Shown piece by piece: positions 48,943-58,619 of a stretch of 64,000 nt of DNA. The stretch is from UBA2705 sp963977125. Its GTDB lineage: Bacteria > Pseudomonadota > Alphaproteobacteria > Micavibrionales > Micavibrionaceae. Made by a program: the position numbers and the translations under genes. A model generated the notes under the pieces. It did no database searches, was not told the DNA's origin, and saw nothing but the letters and a program-made list of their open reading frames with translations. Positions within the stretch are counted from its first letter, which is position 1. The number at the start of each line of letters is the position of its first letter. Location: the NCBI GenBank assembly GCA_963977125.1, contig CAXBNJ010000001.1, positions 1 through 64,000 of the forward strand. The letters are read 5' to 3'.

Positions 48943-49464
48943 ATGAATGATACGACAAAAGATGCACCTGATGATGGCCTAAGATACGACAAAATGGTTG
49001 AAACCGCCTTGCGCAGTGTGGTTAGAACTGTTGTCGAAGAAGTTATCGCTCGCGATGGTTTGCCAGGGGAGCATCATTTTTACATTACGTTTAATACGGA
49101 TTATCCAGGCGTGCAAATCCCGTCTTATTTGGCGGAGCGCTACCCGGGTGAAATGACGATTGTTCTGCAATATCAATTCTATGACTTAAAAGTCGATGAC
49201 CAACAGCTTGAAGTGACTTTGTCGTTTAATAGCGTGCCAGAGCATTTGATTATTCCGATGCAAGCCATTAGCATTTTTGCTGATCCATCGGTTAATTTTG
49301 CCTTGCAATTCCAGCCTTTATCAGAAGAAGATGCAGGCTTTGATCCTGATGATGATCCAGACCGCATCGACGTTACTCAGCCTTCCGCAGATAAGCCAAA
49401 AGAAAAAGAAGAAAGCGGCGCTGGCGAAGTGATCTCTTTGGATAAGTTTCGTAAAAAAGACTAA
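48943..49464 (+). CDS. sspB: SspB-like ClpXP adaptor (alpha type)
   Basis: A 173-residue protein of the alphaproteobacterial SspB group. It has the core ALRSVVRTVVEEVIARDGLPGEHHFYITF (read in parts), VQIPSYLAERYPGEMTIVLQ, and the LEVTLSFNSVPEHLIIP segment. SspB tethers ssrA-tagged and other substrates to ClpX. The C-terminal tail is acidic with a final basic/hydrophobic segment (VISLDKFRKKD), typical of the ClpX-docking end. Confidence 0.9.
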   Translation: MNDTTKDAPDDGLRYDKMVETALRSVVRTVVEEVIARDGLPGEHHFYITFNTDYPGVQIPSYLAERYPGEMTIVLQYQFYDLKVDDQQLEVTLSFNSVPEHLIIPMQAISIFADPSVNFALQFQPLSEEDAGFDPDDDPDRIDVTQPSADKPKEKEESGAGEVISLDKFRKKD

Positions 49465-49480
49465 ATAATAGGCTGTAGCT

Positions 49481-51322
49481 ATGCTGGGTCATTTTCTTAA
49501 GTTTAATCGATTAAGCATCCCTGACCCTAAAGCCGCGCCACAAACGAATAAAGTTCTGGCGTGGGTTTGGTTTTTTTCAAAGCCTTATAAATGGGAACTT
49601 GGTGCCTATGGGATTATGCATCTTATGCGCCAGATTCTGTTTATGTCGAGCACTTTATTTATCACGAAAATCGCTGAAATTTATGAATCGGGCCGTGTGC
49701 ACGACCACCCCTCTCTGCCTTATTATATTTTAGGGGTCTATTTTGCGCTTGCTATGCTGTGCTATGCTTTATGGCCGCTAATATTAAGGCGGACATCCAT
49801 TAATGACAAAACATCCCGTGAATTTAGTATGTATGCAATTCGCCATTATATGGGGATGTCGCTATCATGGCATGAATTGTCGGGTTCTGGTGGTAAAATG
49901 CAACGTATCACCACGGCACGGGCGGGTTTGTTTGAGTTGTTTCAAAGCTTTTTCTGGGATGGCTCTGAATTTCTGGCGATTTTTATCAGCGTTCTTATCT
50001 CTGTTTATTTCATGGATATGCCCGTTTACTTTATTATCCCTATATACGGCTATATTATTAGTTATTTATGGGTGTCTTATGTGACGGGTAACTGGCTACT
50101 TAAGCCGACAAATGCTTATTTTAAAAGCTTGGAAACCCTGAATTCGAAAGTCTATGAATTTGTGAACTCCATTGCGATGGTAAAAGTTTTCAATCTGCAA
50201 AATTATTTGATGCGCGCGGGCTCTGAGAAAGAAATAGACAGTCACCACAACCAGATGCGCGCGGCGTGTTTTCGGGGCGTACGTTGGGCGTTAACGGATA
50301 TCATCGCTACGCTGTGGATCGTGGGCGTGTCTTTTTTATGCTTGTTTGAAGTCAATCGCGGTAATATGAGCATCTCGGCTTTCGTTATGGTGGTTTTATT
50401 TATGAGTAATATATGGAACCGTTTGGGCAGCTTTACACGCATGTATGGCAGCCTTATTGAATATTATACTGCTGTTAAACGTCTAGTGAATAATTTGGCC
50501 ACGAGGCCCTCGATTACAAATGCTGACAATGCACAAGACCTTGTTGTTTCAAGGGGGGCGATACATTTTAACCATGTGAACTTTAATTATAGTGAGACGC
50601 AATCTATTCTTAAAGGTTTAGATTTAGCGATAGCGCCGAAGGAGAAAATTGGATTAATAGGCGGTTCGGGCGCAGGAAAAACAACGCTGGTAAAGTTGCT
50701 GGTTCGTTTTTATGATGTTGAGCAAGGCGCGCTAGAAATTGATGGCCAGAATATACAGGATGTAACGCTTGAATCCTTGCGTCAAAATATTGCAATAATC
50801 CCGCAAGATATCACGTTGTTTAACCATAGCGTCTTAGACAACATTCGCTATGGGCGTATGGAAGCCGATGATGACGCCGTGATTGAGGCGGCCAAAAAAG
50901 CGGCGGCACATGATTTTATCAAGGACTTACCCGATGGCTATAATACTTTCGTCGGGGAAAGCGGCGTTAAGTTATCAGGCGGCCAGCGCCAGCGCATCGC
51001 CATTGCACGCGCTATATTAAAAGATGCGCCGATACTTATCTTGGACGAGGCGAGCTCGGCGTTAGATAGCGAAAGCGAACAGTTGATTCAGCAAAGTTTG
51101 AAAGAATTAATGGTTGGCAAAACGGTCATAGCGATTGCACATCGCCTTTCAACAATAAACCATTTAGATCGTTTAATTATCATGGATAAAGGGCAAGTGG
51201 TTGAAGAGGGTTCTCATGCCGAGCTGCTTAAAAAAGATGGGCTATATAGCCGGTTATGGACGATGCAATCAGGTGGATTCTTAAGCGTTGAATCTGAATC
51301 TGTGTCAGATCCGACGGCTTAA
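49481..51322 (+). CDS. ABC exporter with fused membrane and ATPase domains
   Basis: A 613-residue half-transporter. Six transmembrane helices lie in residues ~50-330. The ATPase domain has Walker A GGSGAGKTTL (about 393-402), Q-loop IIPQDITLF, signature LSGGQRQR (about 498-505), Walker B PILILDEASSALDSES and the H-loop AIAHRLST. The subfamily resembles MsbA/lipid-type or multidrug exporters; the substrate is unknown. It starts 16 bases after sspB, so it may be co-transcribed. Confidence 0.93.
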   Translation: MLGHFLKFNRLSIPDPKAAPQTNKVLAWVWFFSKPYKWELGAYGIMHLMRQILFMSSTLFITKIAEIYESGRVHDHPSLPYYILGVYFALAMLCYALWPLILRRTSINDKTSREFSMYAIRHYMGMSLSWHELSGSGGKMQRITTARAGLFELFQSFFWDGSEFLAIFISVLISVYFMDMPVYFIIPIYGYIISYLWVSYVTGNWLLKPTNAYFKSLETLNSKVYEFVNSIAMVKVFNLQNYLMRAGSEKEIDSHHNQMRAACFRGVRWALTDIIATLWIVGVSFLCLFEVNRGNMSISAFVMVVLFMSNIWNRLGSFTRMYGSLIEYYTAVKRLVNNLATRPSITNADNAQDLVVSRGAIHFNHVNFNYSETQSILKGLDLAIAPKEKIGLIGGSGAGKTTLVKLLVRFYDVEQGALEIDGQNIQDVTLESLRQNIAIIPQDITLFNHSVLDNIRYGRMEADDDAVIEAAKKAAAHDFIKDLPDGYNTFVGESGVKLSGGQRQRIAIARAILKDAPILILDEASSALDSESEQLIQQSLKELMVGKTVIAIAHRLSTINHLDRLIIMDKGQVVEEGSHAELLKKDGLYSRLWTMQSGGFLSVESESVSDPTA

Positions 51323-51328
51323 ACACAT

Positions 51329-51547
51329 TTATATTTTAGGTGCTGTTGGTTTTTTCTTGGTCTCATCAAGCTTTCCATCCAATTGCTTCATTTCGTCTTG
51401 TAGACGTGTAAATGATTCAGTGCTTTCGCCAAAGAAAGCTGTGCCTTGGGCGCAGCTGCTCATCGCGGCGGCGGTTACAAATTTATCCCAATATATTTTT
51501 AATTTTGTTAATCCAGTTGTTTGGCTTGGCGTTTTGTTGGTTTGCAT
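51329..51547 (-). CDS. Small unrecognised protein, coupled to the upstream gene
   Basis: A 72-residue frame from ATG 51,547, preceded by AAGGGA at a seven-base spacing, which is the main support. It overlaps the 3' end of the upstream minus-strand gene by 65 bases in another frame. It contains an amphipathic stretch (TKLKIYWDKFVTAAAM) and a Lys/Glu-rich helical end. No family recognised. It fills an otherwise empty 160-base gap. Confidence 0.45.
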   Translation of the reverse strand: MQTNKTPSQTTGLTKLKIYWDKFVTAAAMSSCAQGTAFFGESTESFTRLQDEMKQLDGKLDETKKKPTAPKI

Positions 51548-52091
51548 CGTCTTGTCCCTTATACATTTTGATTGTAATCGGTGTGCCGTCTTGTAGGCCA
51601 TGGGCATCACGTAATTTACGGTCGGCCATTAATTCTAATATGCCATGAAATGGCGGGTATGTGCCGTCAATACGGCGAACATGCCACGCATCAAATGTCT
51701 CTTGCGTATCTTCATTGGTTACAACGCAGCGCCAAGCTTGTGCAATGCCTTTACGTTGATTGTCATTTTCGTCCCATGGAGCAACAACATTTTTTTCAAT
51801 GGCGTCGCGCGGGATAGAGAAGGTTGGCGTAAACATGCCTGTGTCTAATTTGGCGACACGATCACCTTCGCCAGCAAGGCTATCAAGATCATCGGGGAAT
51901 TCTGTTATCACGCAGTTCAAGGAACCGGGCTCTATATGGCCAGGCTCTGTACTCGTTGCCAATGGCCAATCTTCAGGTGCGCCCTCAATTTGGTCTCGGC
52001 CAGGGAATATCATGCGACTGAAACGGCCTTCGCCCGGCTGAACAACGGCTTTAAACGTTAGGCAAAGTGTGTTTTGTGTTTGATCTGACAT
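51483..52091 (-). CDS. Unrecognised protein resembling the DUF120/RibK-type barrel
   Basis: 202 residues from ATG 52,091, preceded by AGGAAG. Segments GEGRFSRMIFPGRDQ, EPGSLNCVITEFP and ILELMADRKLRDAHGLQDGT are in the same order as in DUF120/CTP-dependent riboflavin-kinase-type cradle-loop proteins (GEG, PGTLNV, LR-x-x-LGLKDGD). This is a pattern resemblance; substrate and activity are unknown. The last ~25 residues are Asn/Lys-rich. It is tail-to-tail with the ABC exporter via the small frame. Confidence 0.7.
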   Translation of the reverse strand: MSDQTQNTLCLTFKAVVQPGEGRFSRMIFPGRDQIEGAPEDWPLATSTEPGHIEPGSLNCVITEFPDDLDSLAGEGDRVAKLDTGMFTPTFSIPRDAIEKNVVAPWDENDNQRKGIAQAWRCVVTNEDTQETFDAWHVRRIDGTYPPFHGILELMADRKLRDAHGLQDGTPITIKMYKGQDDANQQNAKPNNWINKIKNILG

Positions 52092-52191
52092 GTTTTTTCT
52101 TCCTGCTCTATAACAATAATGAAAGGACATTACCATAACAAAACAGAAAAATCAATAATTATGTAAAAAGGCGAGCTCTGTGCTCTTAACG

Positions 52192-54840
52192 CTATTCTTT
52201 TTTAGTCGCCGGTTTTTTCTTTGCCGGTGATTTAGCCTTGGCTTTAGCTTTAGCTGGTGCCTTAGCTTTGGCCTTGGTTTTTGCTGGTGCTTTAGCCTTT
52301 GCAGGGGCTTTGGCTTTTCTTGGGTTGTTTTTCTTTTTCTCTATATCTTCGGCAATCACGGTAACGGCGCGATTAATGCCAATTTCCATTAGGTCATCAT
52401 CCTTAGGCAGAGAAACAAACTTACCCTCATATTTCAAATAAGGGCCAAAGCGGCCAATGCCCGCCATAATCATTTCACCCGATTCTGGGTGAATGCCAAC
52501 ATCACGGGGAAGAGCGAGCAAAGATAGGGCGCTTTCTAATGTGACATCGTTGATATTTGTGCCTTTAGGTAGGCCTTGTCGTTTAGGCTTTTCTTTTTTC
52601 GGCTTCGCGGCTTTTTTGGCCTTGGCTTTCGGCTTTACAGGCTTGCCTTCTTTTTTGGCTTTTGCAGCAGCGGCGCGATCTTTTTTCGCTTTTTCAGCCT
52701 TTGCAATTTTTTCTGCAGCAGCGAGTTCAGCAGCGGCAGCGGCTTTTGCGGCTATTTCTTCTTCGGTTTCCTCAGGCAAATCAATTTGTACATAAGGTCC
52801 ATAAGGGCCACGGCGCAATGATACTGTGCGTCCTGTCTCTGGGTGCGTACCAAGAATTTTAGGGCCTTCATTGGCGTATTTCGCCGCATCAGGATCATCC
52901 GCATTATCTTCTTCGGCTAATTGACGTGTAAATTTACAATCTGGGTAATTAGAACAGCCAACAAAAGCGCCAAATTTACCGAGTTTCAACGAGAGGCGAC
53001 CATCAGCGCAGCTTTTACATTTGCGTGGCTCTGGGTTTTCTTCCGTTGGCTTAAAGAAGTGCGGGCCAAGTACCGCGTCAAGATGGTCAAGAACTTCAGT
53101 GATTGTCAGGTCTTTGGTCGCGTCAACAGCAGGTTTAAAGTCACGCCAGAATAAGGCAAGCGCATCCGTCCATTTAACAGCGCCCGTAGAAATTGCATCA
53201 AGCTGATCTTCGAGGTTGGCTGTGAACTCATAATCAACATAGCGCTTGAAATATTCAGTCAGGAAGCTGGTCACCAAACGGCCGCGATCTTCAGGGTAGA
53301 AGCGACGTTTTTCAATGCGCACATAGCTGCGGTCACGCAAAACTTGCAAAACAGAAGCGTAAGTTGATGGGCGGCCAATGCCTTTTTCTTCCATGGTCTT
53401 CACAAGGCTTGCCTCAGAATAACGTGGTGGCGGCTGTGTGAAGTGTTGGTCTGGCGTAACGCCATTGGTCTTCAATGAATCTTTTTCCTTAAGGGCAGGC
53501 AATAGACGCTCTTTACTATCATCTTCTTGCTCACTGCCTTCTTCGACTTCTTCGCGATATAAGCGCATAAAGCCATCAAAAGCGACGGTTGAGCCGACGG
53601 CGCGTAGGATAACATCATCTGTACCATCTGAAATATCAGCGCTGACGCGGTCAAGTATGGCTTGCTCCATTTGTGAAGCCATCGTGCGCTTCCAAATTAA
53701 CTCATAAAGCTTGAGCTGTTCAGGCTCAAGGTAGCGAACGAGCTCTTTCGGTGTGAGGCTCAAATTTGTTGGGCGGATCGCTTCGTGCGCCTCTTGGGCG
53801 TTCTTAGCTTTGGATTTAAACAAGCGAGGTTCATCAGGCAAATAGTTGTTGCCATAGTCATTAACAATCTGCGCGCGACATTGGTCAACCGCATCTTGTG
53901 ATAATGTCGTACCATCTGTACGCATATAAGTAATCAAACCAACCGCTTCGCCGTCTATGGTCGTGCCTTCATAAAGCTTTTGCGCAGTGCGCATAGTTTG
54001 CTGAGCGCTCATGCCGAGTTTACGGGCGGCTTCTTGTTGTAATGTTGATGTAATAAATGGCGCGTAAGGGTTACGGCGCACTTGCTTTTTGACAACTTTT
54101 TGAATGGAGAGCGCTTTATTTTCAATGCGCGCTACGGCGGCGAGGGCTTGTTCTTCGCTGCCTATATCAAGCTTACTTAAGCGATTACCCGATAAATGCG
54201 TGAGGCGCGCTGAAAAAGGAGCGCCTTCTGGCGTTTGAAGAGTAGCTTGAATGCTCCAATATTCTTGGGCATTAAAGGCTTCAATTTCAAATTCACGCTC
54301 ACAAACGAGGCGTAGAGCCACAGATTGTACGCGGCCAGCTGATTTTGAGCCGGGTAATTTGCGCCATAAAACAGGCGAAATATTAAAGCCCACTAAATAA
54401 TCAAGGGCGCGGCGCGCTAGATAAGCGCGCACTAAAGGATCATCAAGTTCACGCGGCGTTTCAAACGCTTTGGTCACGGCATTTTTTGTGATCTCGTTAA
54501 AGCTTACGCGAAAAATCTTTTTATCTTTAAGGAGCTTTTTTTCTTTGAAATGCTCGAGTAGATGCCAAGAGATCGCTTCACCTTCACGATCCGGATCGGT
54601 TGCGAGATACAATGCTTCAGCGTCTTTAAGCTCGGTTGTTAGGTCTTTTAAGGTTTTGCTAGAGCGCCCACTAATTTCCCATTTCATCGCAAAATCATTT
54701 TCAGGGTCAACCGAACCATCTTTCGCCGTTAAATCACGAATATGCCCATAAGATGCCAGCACCTTATAATCTTTGCCAAGGTATTTTTCGATCGTCTTGG
54801 ATTTGGCTGGTGATTCAACGATAACAAGATTTTTAGCCAT
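52192..54840 (-). CDS. topA: DNA topoisomerase I with Lys/Ala-rich C-terminal tail
   Basis: An 882-residue type IA topoisomerase that relaxes negative supercoils. The TOPRIM domain is LVIVESPAKSKTIEKYLG at the start, with LYLATDPDREGEAISWHLL. The active-site Tyr is Y305 in GLITYMRTDGT. A C-terminal zinc finger follows (CKSCADG, then GCSNYPDC). Two Lys/Ala-rich stretches are present, an internal one around residues 690-760 and a final ~45 residues of KAKAPAK-type repeats. The tail resembles histone H1 and matches those on S17 and L30 in this window. dprA precedes it by 7 bases. Confidence 0.97.
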   Translation of the reverse strand: MAKNLVIVESPAKSKTIEKYLGKDYKVLASYGHIRDLTAKDGSVDPENDFAMKWEISGRSSKTLKDLTTELKDAEALYLATDPDREGEAISWHLLEHFKEKKLLKDKKIFRVSFNEITKNAVTKAFETPRELDDPLVRAYLARRALDYLVGFNISPVLWRKLPGSKSAGRVQSVALRLVCEREFEIEAFNAQEYWSIQATLQTPEGAPFSARLTHLSGNRLSKLDIGSEEQALAAVARIENKALSIQKVVKKQVRRNPYAPFITSTLQQEAARKLGMSAQQTMRTAQKLYEGTTIDGEAVGLITYMRTDGTTLSQDAVDQCRAQIVNDYGNNYLPDEPRLFKSKAKNAQEAHEAIRPTNLSLTPKELVRYLEPEQLKLYELIWKRTMASQMEQAILDRVSADISDGTDDVILRAVGSTVAFDGFMRLYREEVEEGSEQEDDSKERLLPALKEKDSLKTNGVTPDQHFTQPPPRYSEASLVKTMEEKGIGRPSTYASVLQVLRDRSYVRIEKRRFYPEDRGRLVTSFLTEYFKRYVDYEFTANLEDQLDAISTGAVKWTDALALFWRDFKPAVDATKDLTITEVLDHLDAVLGPHFFKPTEENPEPRKCKSCADGRLSLKLGKFGAFVGCSNYPDCKFTRQLAEEDNADDPDAAKYANEGPKILGTHPETGRTVSLRRGPYGPYVQIDLPEETEEEIAAKAAAAAELAAAEKIAKAEKAKKDRAAAAKAKKEGKPVKPKAKAKKAAKPKKEKPKRQGLPKGTNINDVTLESALSLLALPRDVGIHPESGEMIMAGIGRFGPYLKYEGKFVSLPKDDDLMEIGINRAVTVIAEDIEKKKNNPRKAKAPAKAKAPAKTKAKAKAPAKAKAKAKSPAKKKPATKKE

Positions 54841-54847
54841 TTAATAG

Positions 54848-56032
54848 TTACTCCAATAAGCTAATGCGGTTGCCACTATGGCGAAGTATTCGTCCTCCGA
54901 GTTCCATTTCCAACAGGATTGTTTGGACTTCGGATATATTGAATTGACATGTTCTAAGCAATTCGTCAACAGTTACTGGCATATGAGATAGGTTTGTTAC
55001 AAGATGATTCTGGATCGACTCCCGTTGGTCGGCTCTTGTTTCTGTTGGTTTTTTTTGTGAAATATCGCCGTCATCGATAATAAATTCGCGCTGCGTTTCA
55101 GCAAGCTCACCCCCAAATCGAGCCTTGTCGAAAGTCGTGAAGTTGTTGAGGTTATCAAGGATATCCTCAGCGCGTTCCACCAATATAGCGCCGTCACGCA
55201 AAAGGCTGTTTGGCCCTTGACCGCGCGGGTCGCTTGGGAAGCCCGGCACCGCAAAAACATCGCGGCCTTGCTCGGCAGCATAACGCGCTGTGATTAATGA
55301 GCCTGATTTTCTGGTGGCCTCCACGACAAGCGTACCGAGTGAGGCGCCTGAAATGATCCGATTGCGACGCGGAAAGTGCCGCGCTAAAGGCTCTGTTCCC
55401 CATGGGCTTTCGGCGATTAATGCACCATTTTCAATTATGTCTTGATAGAGTTTTGTGTTCTCGAGCGGGTAAATTACATCCGCGCCGCCTGCAACAACGG
55501 CAATCGTTCCTGTTGTAAGGCTGGCTTCATGTGCCGCTGTGTCTATGCCGCGCGCCAACCCTGATATAATAACCAAGTCTTCTGCGCCCAGTCCCTTAAC
55601 AAGCTTTTTTGTCAGCTTTTGCCCATTAATAGAGGCATTGCGCGCGCCGACAATAGCGATCATTTTTCTGTTGAGTAAATCTGTACGGCCAAGCACGGTG
55701 ATGATGGGCGGCGCATCTTTTGTTTCCGCAAGCTGTCGGGGGTAGTTGGGATCTTGTGGTGTGAGCACGCTTCCGCCTGCGCGATCAATATGCGCCATTT
55801 CATCTTCTGCGCGCGATCGTGAAAAGGCGATTAGTGGTTTTTTGCGTCCACCACGCTTAGCGAGCTCTGGCAATATATCTAAAGCTTTTTGAGCGCTGCC
55901 GTAGCGATTGATAAGTTGGTAAAACGTTACAGGGCCAATATTATCGCTGCGCGATAAGCGTAGCCACGCTAAGCGCTCTTGCGGGCTTAGGGGCTTGGTG
56001 GTGTTCTGCTGTGAATAATCAAATAAACCCAA
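54848..56032 (-). CDS. dprA: DNA processing protein DprA
   Basis: A 394-residue DprA/Smf protein that loads RecA on incoming single-stranded DNA in transformation. N-terminal helical SAM-like region, then a Rossmann fold (MIAIVGARNASINGQ, VIISGLARGIDTAAHE, TIAVVAGGADVIYPLEN, ESPWGTEPLARHFPRRNRIISG). A C-terminal winged-helix domain (VDELLRTCQFNISEVQTIL) completes it. Full length. It is in the common alphaproteobacterial order pyrB-plsY-dprA-topA, with pyrC absent. Confidence 0.97.
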   Translation of the reverse strand: MGLFDYSQQNTTKPLSPQERLAWLRLSRSDNIGPVTFYQLINRYGSAQKALDILPELAKRGGRKKPLIAFSRSRAEDEMAHIDRAGGSVLTPQDPNYPRQLAETKDAPPIITVLGRTDLLNRKMIAIVGARNASINGQKLTKKLVKGLGAEDLVIISGLARGIDTAAHEASLTTGTIAVVAGGADVIYPLENTKLYQDIIENGALIAESPWGTEPLARHFPRRNRIISGASLGTLVVEATRKSGSLITARYAAEQGRDVFAVPGFPSDPRGQGPNSLLRDGAILVERAEDILDNLNNFTTFDKARFGGELAETQREFIIDDGDISQKKPTETRADQRESIQNHLVTNLSHMPVTVDELLRTCQFNISEVQTILLEMELGGRILRHSGNRISLLE

Positions 56033-56108
56033 GATTTTATCCTGTCATATTTTATAGTCGAGCCTCTCTATAATGTGGGCTAGGCTTAAAATAGCAAGCG
56101 TTATTTTC

Positions 56109-56753
56109 TTAAGCGGGGGTTGTGTTGGTTTTCTTTTTGCCAATCTTGGGTTCCGTGCCGTTAAGGAGGCGTTTGATATTTTGGTGATGTTTCGCCCAGA
56201 TTAAAACGGTAAAGAGGACGCAAGGTAAAGTGATGCCGAGCACGTCACCATAAAATATCTGTGCAAAAATTGGCGCGGCCAGTATGGCGATTAAAGCGGA
56301 AAGCGATGATATGCGGCTAATAAGCGCACAAACAAGCCATGTCAGGCAGCATAAAAGACCAATGAGGGGCAGGGCGGCGAGCAAGCCGCCTAATGTTGTA
56401 GCAACACCTTTGCCGCCTTTAAATTTCAGCCATATGGGGAAGCAGTGGCCAATTACGGCCGCTAAAGCGGTCGCGATATAGAGTGATTGTGCCGTAAAGC
56501 CGTCAGTAGGCGTAAGGGCGGTGTAATGAAGTAGGGTGGCTGCAAGCCCCGCGGCAATCGCGCCTTTTCCGCTATCCAGTAGTAAGGTGATGAGGGCTAG
56601 GGGCTTATTGCCTGTGCGCAGCACATTCGTCGCACCAATATTCCCAGAGCCAATCGCGCGAATATCGCCATAGCCAGCCAGTCGTGTAAGGACTAAGCCG
56701 AATGGAATAGAGCCAAGGCCGTAGCCTAGAGCTAAAAAGATCAAGATATTCAT
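56109..56753 (-). CDS. plsY: Glycerol-3-phosphate acyltransferase PlsY
   Basis: A 214-residue inner-membrane enzyme with about five helices that transfers acyl groups from acyl-phosphate to glycerol-3-phosphate, starting phospholipid synthesis. GYGLGSIPFGLVLTRL, RAIGSGNIGATNVLRTGNK (motif 1) and LKFKGGKGVATTLGG are diagnostic. Slightly long C-terminus rich in Lys and Thr. Located between pyrB and dprA. Confidence 0.97.
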   Translation of the reverse strand: MNILIFLALGYGLGSIPFGLVLTRLAGYGDIRAIGSGNIGATNVLRTGNKPLALITLLLDSGKGAIAAGLAATLLHYTALTPTDGFTAQSLYIATALAAVIGHCFPIWLKFKGGKGVATTLGGLLAALPLIGLLCCLTWLVCALISRISSLSALIAILAAPIFAQIFYGDVLGITLPCVLFTVLIWAKHHQNIKRLLNGTEPKIGKKKTNTTPA

Positions 56754-56783
56754 AGATAAGCGCTCCCACGTTTATTATTATTT

Positions 56784-57710
56784 TTATTTATTATTTTCTA
56801 GTAGCCAGTCCAATATCGCCATGCGCGCAGGGATGCTATAGGCTACTTGCTGACGGATCATGCTATATTGTGTGTCATCAGCCAGTGCGCCATCAATTTC
56901 AACGCCGCGATTCATCGGGCCGGGATGCAAGACAATCACATCGCTCTTGGCGGCCTTTAAGCGTGCGTGCGTTAGACCATAATCGTTAAAATAGGCTTGA
57001 TCTGATGTTATTAGGCCTTGCTGCATGCGTTCTTTTTGTAAGCGCAGCATCATCACAACATCGCAGCCTGCAATGCCTTCATCTAGCGATGTGAATGTGC
57101 GGGCATTATCGTAAGAAACGTCTTGTGGCATTAAATATTCAGGGGCGACAAGATGCAGCTCCGCGCCAAGGCGGCTCAGCAGCGTCGCGTTTGAGCGTGC
57201 GACGCGACTATGGGCAATATCACCGCAAATCGCGATTTTAAGGCCAGCAACATCGCCTTTATTTTGTTGTATGGTCAGTAAGTCTAATAGGGCTTGGGTA
57301 GGGTGCGCGCGGTAGCTATCGCCCGCATTGACCACAGGGCAATCCATAAAGCGCGCAACGGATCGCGGCGCATTATATTCGCTGTGACGCATAATGAGTA
57401 AGTCAGGGCGCATCGCGGCGAGGGTCTCTATTGTATCGTCAAAGCTTTCCCCTTTGCTCAGTGAGCTTGTGGCGCTATCCCATTGAATGAGGTTGATGCC
57501 AAGGCGCAAGGCGGCCATTTCAAATGAAATACGTGTACGGGTCGAGTTTTCAACGAAAAAAGAAATGCCGGTTTTGCCGCGATGGCGATCTGAAATATTG
57601 GTTTTGTTTGTGATGGCGGTATTAAATTCCCGCGCGCGGCGCATTATTTCATGGATGGCTTCGGTGCTTAAATCATCAATATCGCGCAAATGCTGAATGT
57701 TTTTATTCAT
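56784..57710 (-). CDS. pyrB: Aspartate carbamoyltransferase, catalytic subunit
   Basis: A 308-residue enzyme that makes N-carbamoyl-aspartate in pyrimidine synthesis. The carbamoyl-phosphate-binding STRTRISFE motif is near residue 56, and HPTQALLDLLTI and HPGPMNRGVEI follow. Full length. In many alphaproteobacteria pyrC follows; here plsY follows directly, 30 bases downstream. No regulatory PyrI is seen. Confidence 0.97.
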   Translation of the reverse strand: MNKNIQHLRDIDDLSTEAIHEIMRRAREFNTAITNKTNISDRHRGKTGISFFVENSTRTRISFEMAALRLGINLIQWDSATSSLSKGESFDDTIETLAAMRPDLLIMRHSEYNAPRSVARFMDCPVVNAGDSYRAHPTQALLDLLTIQQNKGDVAGLKIAICGDIAHSRVARSNATLLSRLGAELHLVAPEYLMPQDVSYDNARTFTSLDEGIAGCDVVMMLRLQKERMQQGLITSDQAYFNDYGLTHARLKAAKSDVIVLHPGPMNRGVEIDGALADDTQYSMIRQQVAYSIPARMAILDWLLENNK

Positions 57711-57910
57711 AGTCTGTCCACTTACCCTTTGGCCTTTGACCTTTGGCGCTTCTCTACGTTGTATGCGTAGATAGGCTCTATATATGTTCTGGATTATCTG
57801 GCTGTGTTTATGCCCGATTCAGCCTGTTTTGTCTAGAATTGATATAGATGCTAGATTTTTAGGTCACTCTATGAGAGAATTGGATAGGCTAGCCCTAACT
57901 TAAGTGTTTC

Positions 57911-58489
57911 ATGGATATTCTTTTTCTTTTTTTTAAATCGTTACTGACTCTCCTCTCTATGCCCTTTCGCTTGGTGGGTTGGTTATGGGCGCGTTATCGC
58001 GGTGAAGATTATAGTTCTGATGTTGATGATGTCGATGAAAGTTATGATTTCCCTGAAGATTATGATGCACCCTCTGGGGCGTTAAATTACTCACAGGGTG
58101 CTTATGAGAATCAAGAGATCAGCAATGAGCGCGGCTGGCGGCCAACGCCAAGCAGAGATGAGGCGGCCAGTAAGGCCCTTAAGCTTGATGCCCAGGACGC
58201 TAAAGATGATGGCAGTATTATTCTTGATCATCATGCGCTATTTGTTCGTCATGAATCACGGCAGGTTCTTGTTGTTGATTATGAGCTGCCTTGTATGCCG
58301 TCATGGCTTGAGTATCAAAAAGATATTGGGCATTTCACAATTGTTATGTCCGATGCCAGTGTTGCGCATATTGATTTAGCTGTCGGGGATGACTATATTA
58401 AAGACCTGCAAGAAGAGAGCCGTATATTGCTTGTCACAAGTGGTCGTCAAGAAAAAATCGTTCACCATTTAATGTTTCTGTTAAAATAA
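57911..58489 (+). CDS. Unrecognised membrane-anchored protein, paralog A
   Basis: A 192-residue protein. Residues 1-28 are hydrophobic (FLFFKSLLTLLSMPFRLVGWL), probably an anchor or membrane-associated helix. An acidic disordered linker follows (about 33-110, rich in D, S, E). A C-terminal domain of ~85 residues has LFVRHESRQVLVVDYELP, then SWLEYQKDIGHFTIV and a final ILLVTSGRQEKIVHHL. The same domain occurs in the next gene (58,620) and, more remotely, in the 26,023 gene. No known family recognised. It precedes the secretin-like cluster. Confidence 0.7.
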   Translation: MDILFLFFKSLLTLLSMPFRLVGWLWARYRGEDYSSDVDDVDESYDFPEDYDAPSGALNYSQGAYENQEISNERGWRPTPSRDEAASKALKLDAQDAKDDGSIILDHHALFVRHESRQVLVVDYELPCMPSWLEYQKDIGHFTIVMSDASVAHIDLAVGDDYIKDLQEESRILLVTSGRQEKIVHHLMFLLK

Positions 58490-58619
58490 AGTGGTAATTT
58501 TTGTGGGGCTGGCCATATTACAATGTTATGCGTTTATTAATACTCGTCTTGTATTCTCAGTATCTCTTGATCGGAATGGGCTTTTTTAGCTTTCACTATA
58601 AAATTATTCAGGATGTTGA

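Noticed and set aside
52225..52320. Short tandem repeats that at first look like a repeat array
   Set aside because: They are in-frame KAKAPAK codons of topA, not spaced repeats with unique spacers.
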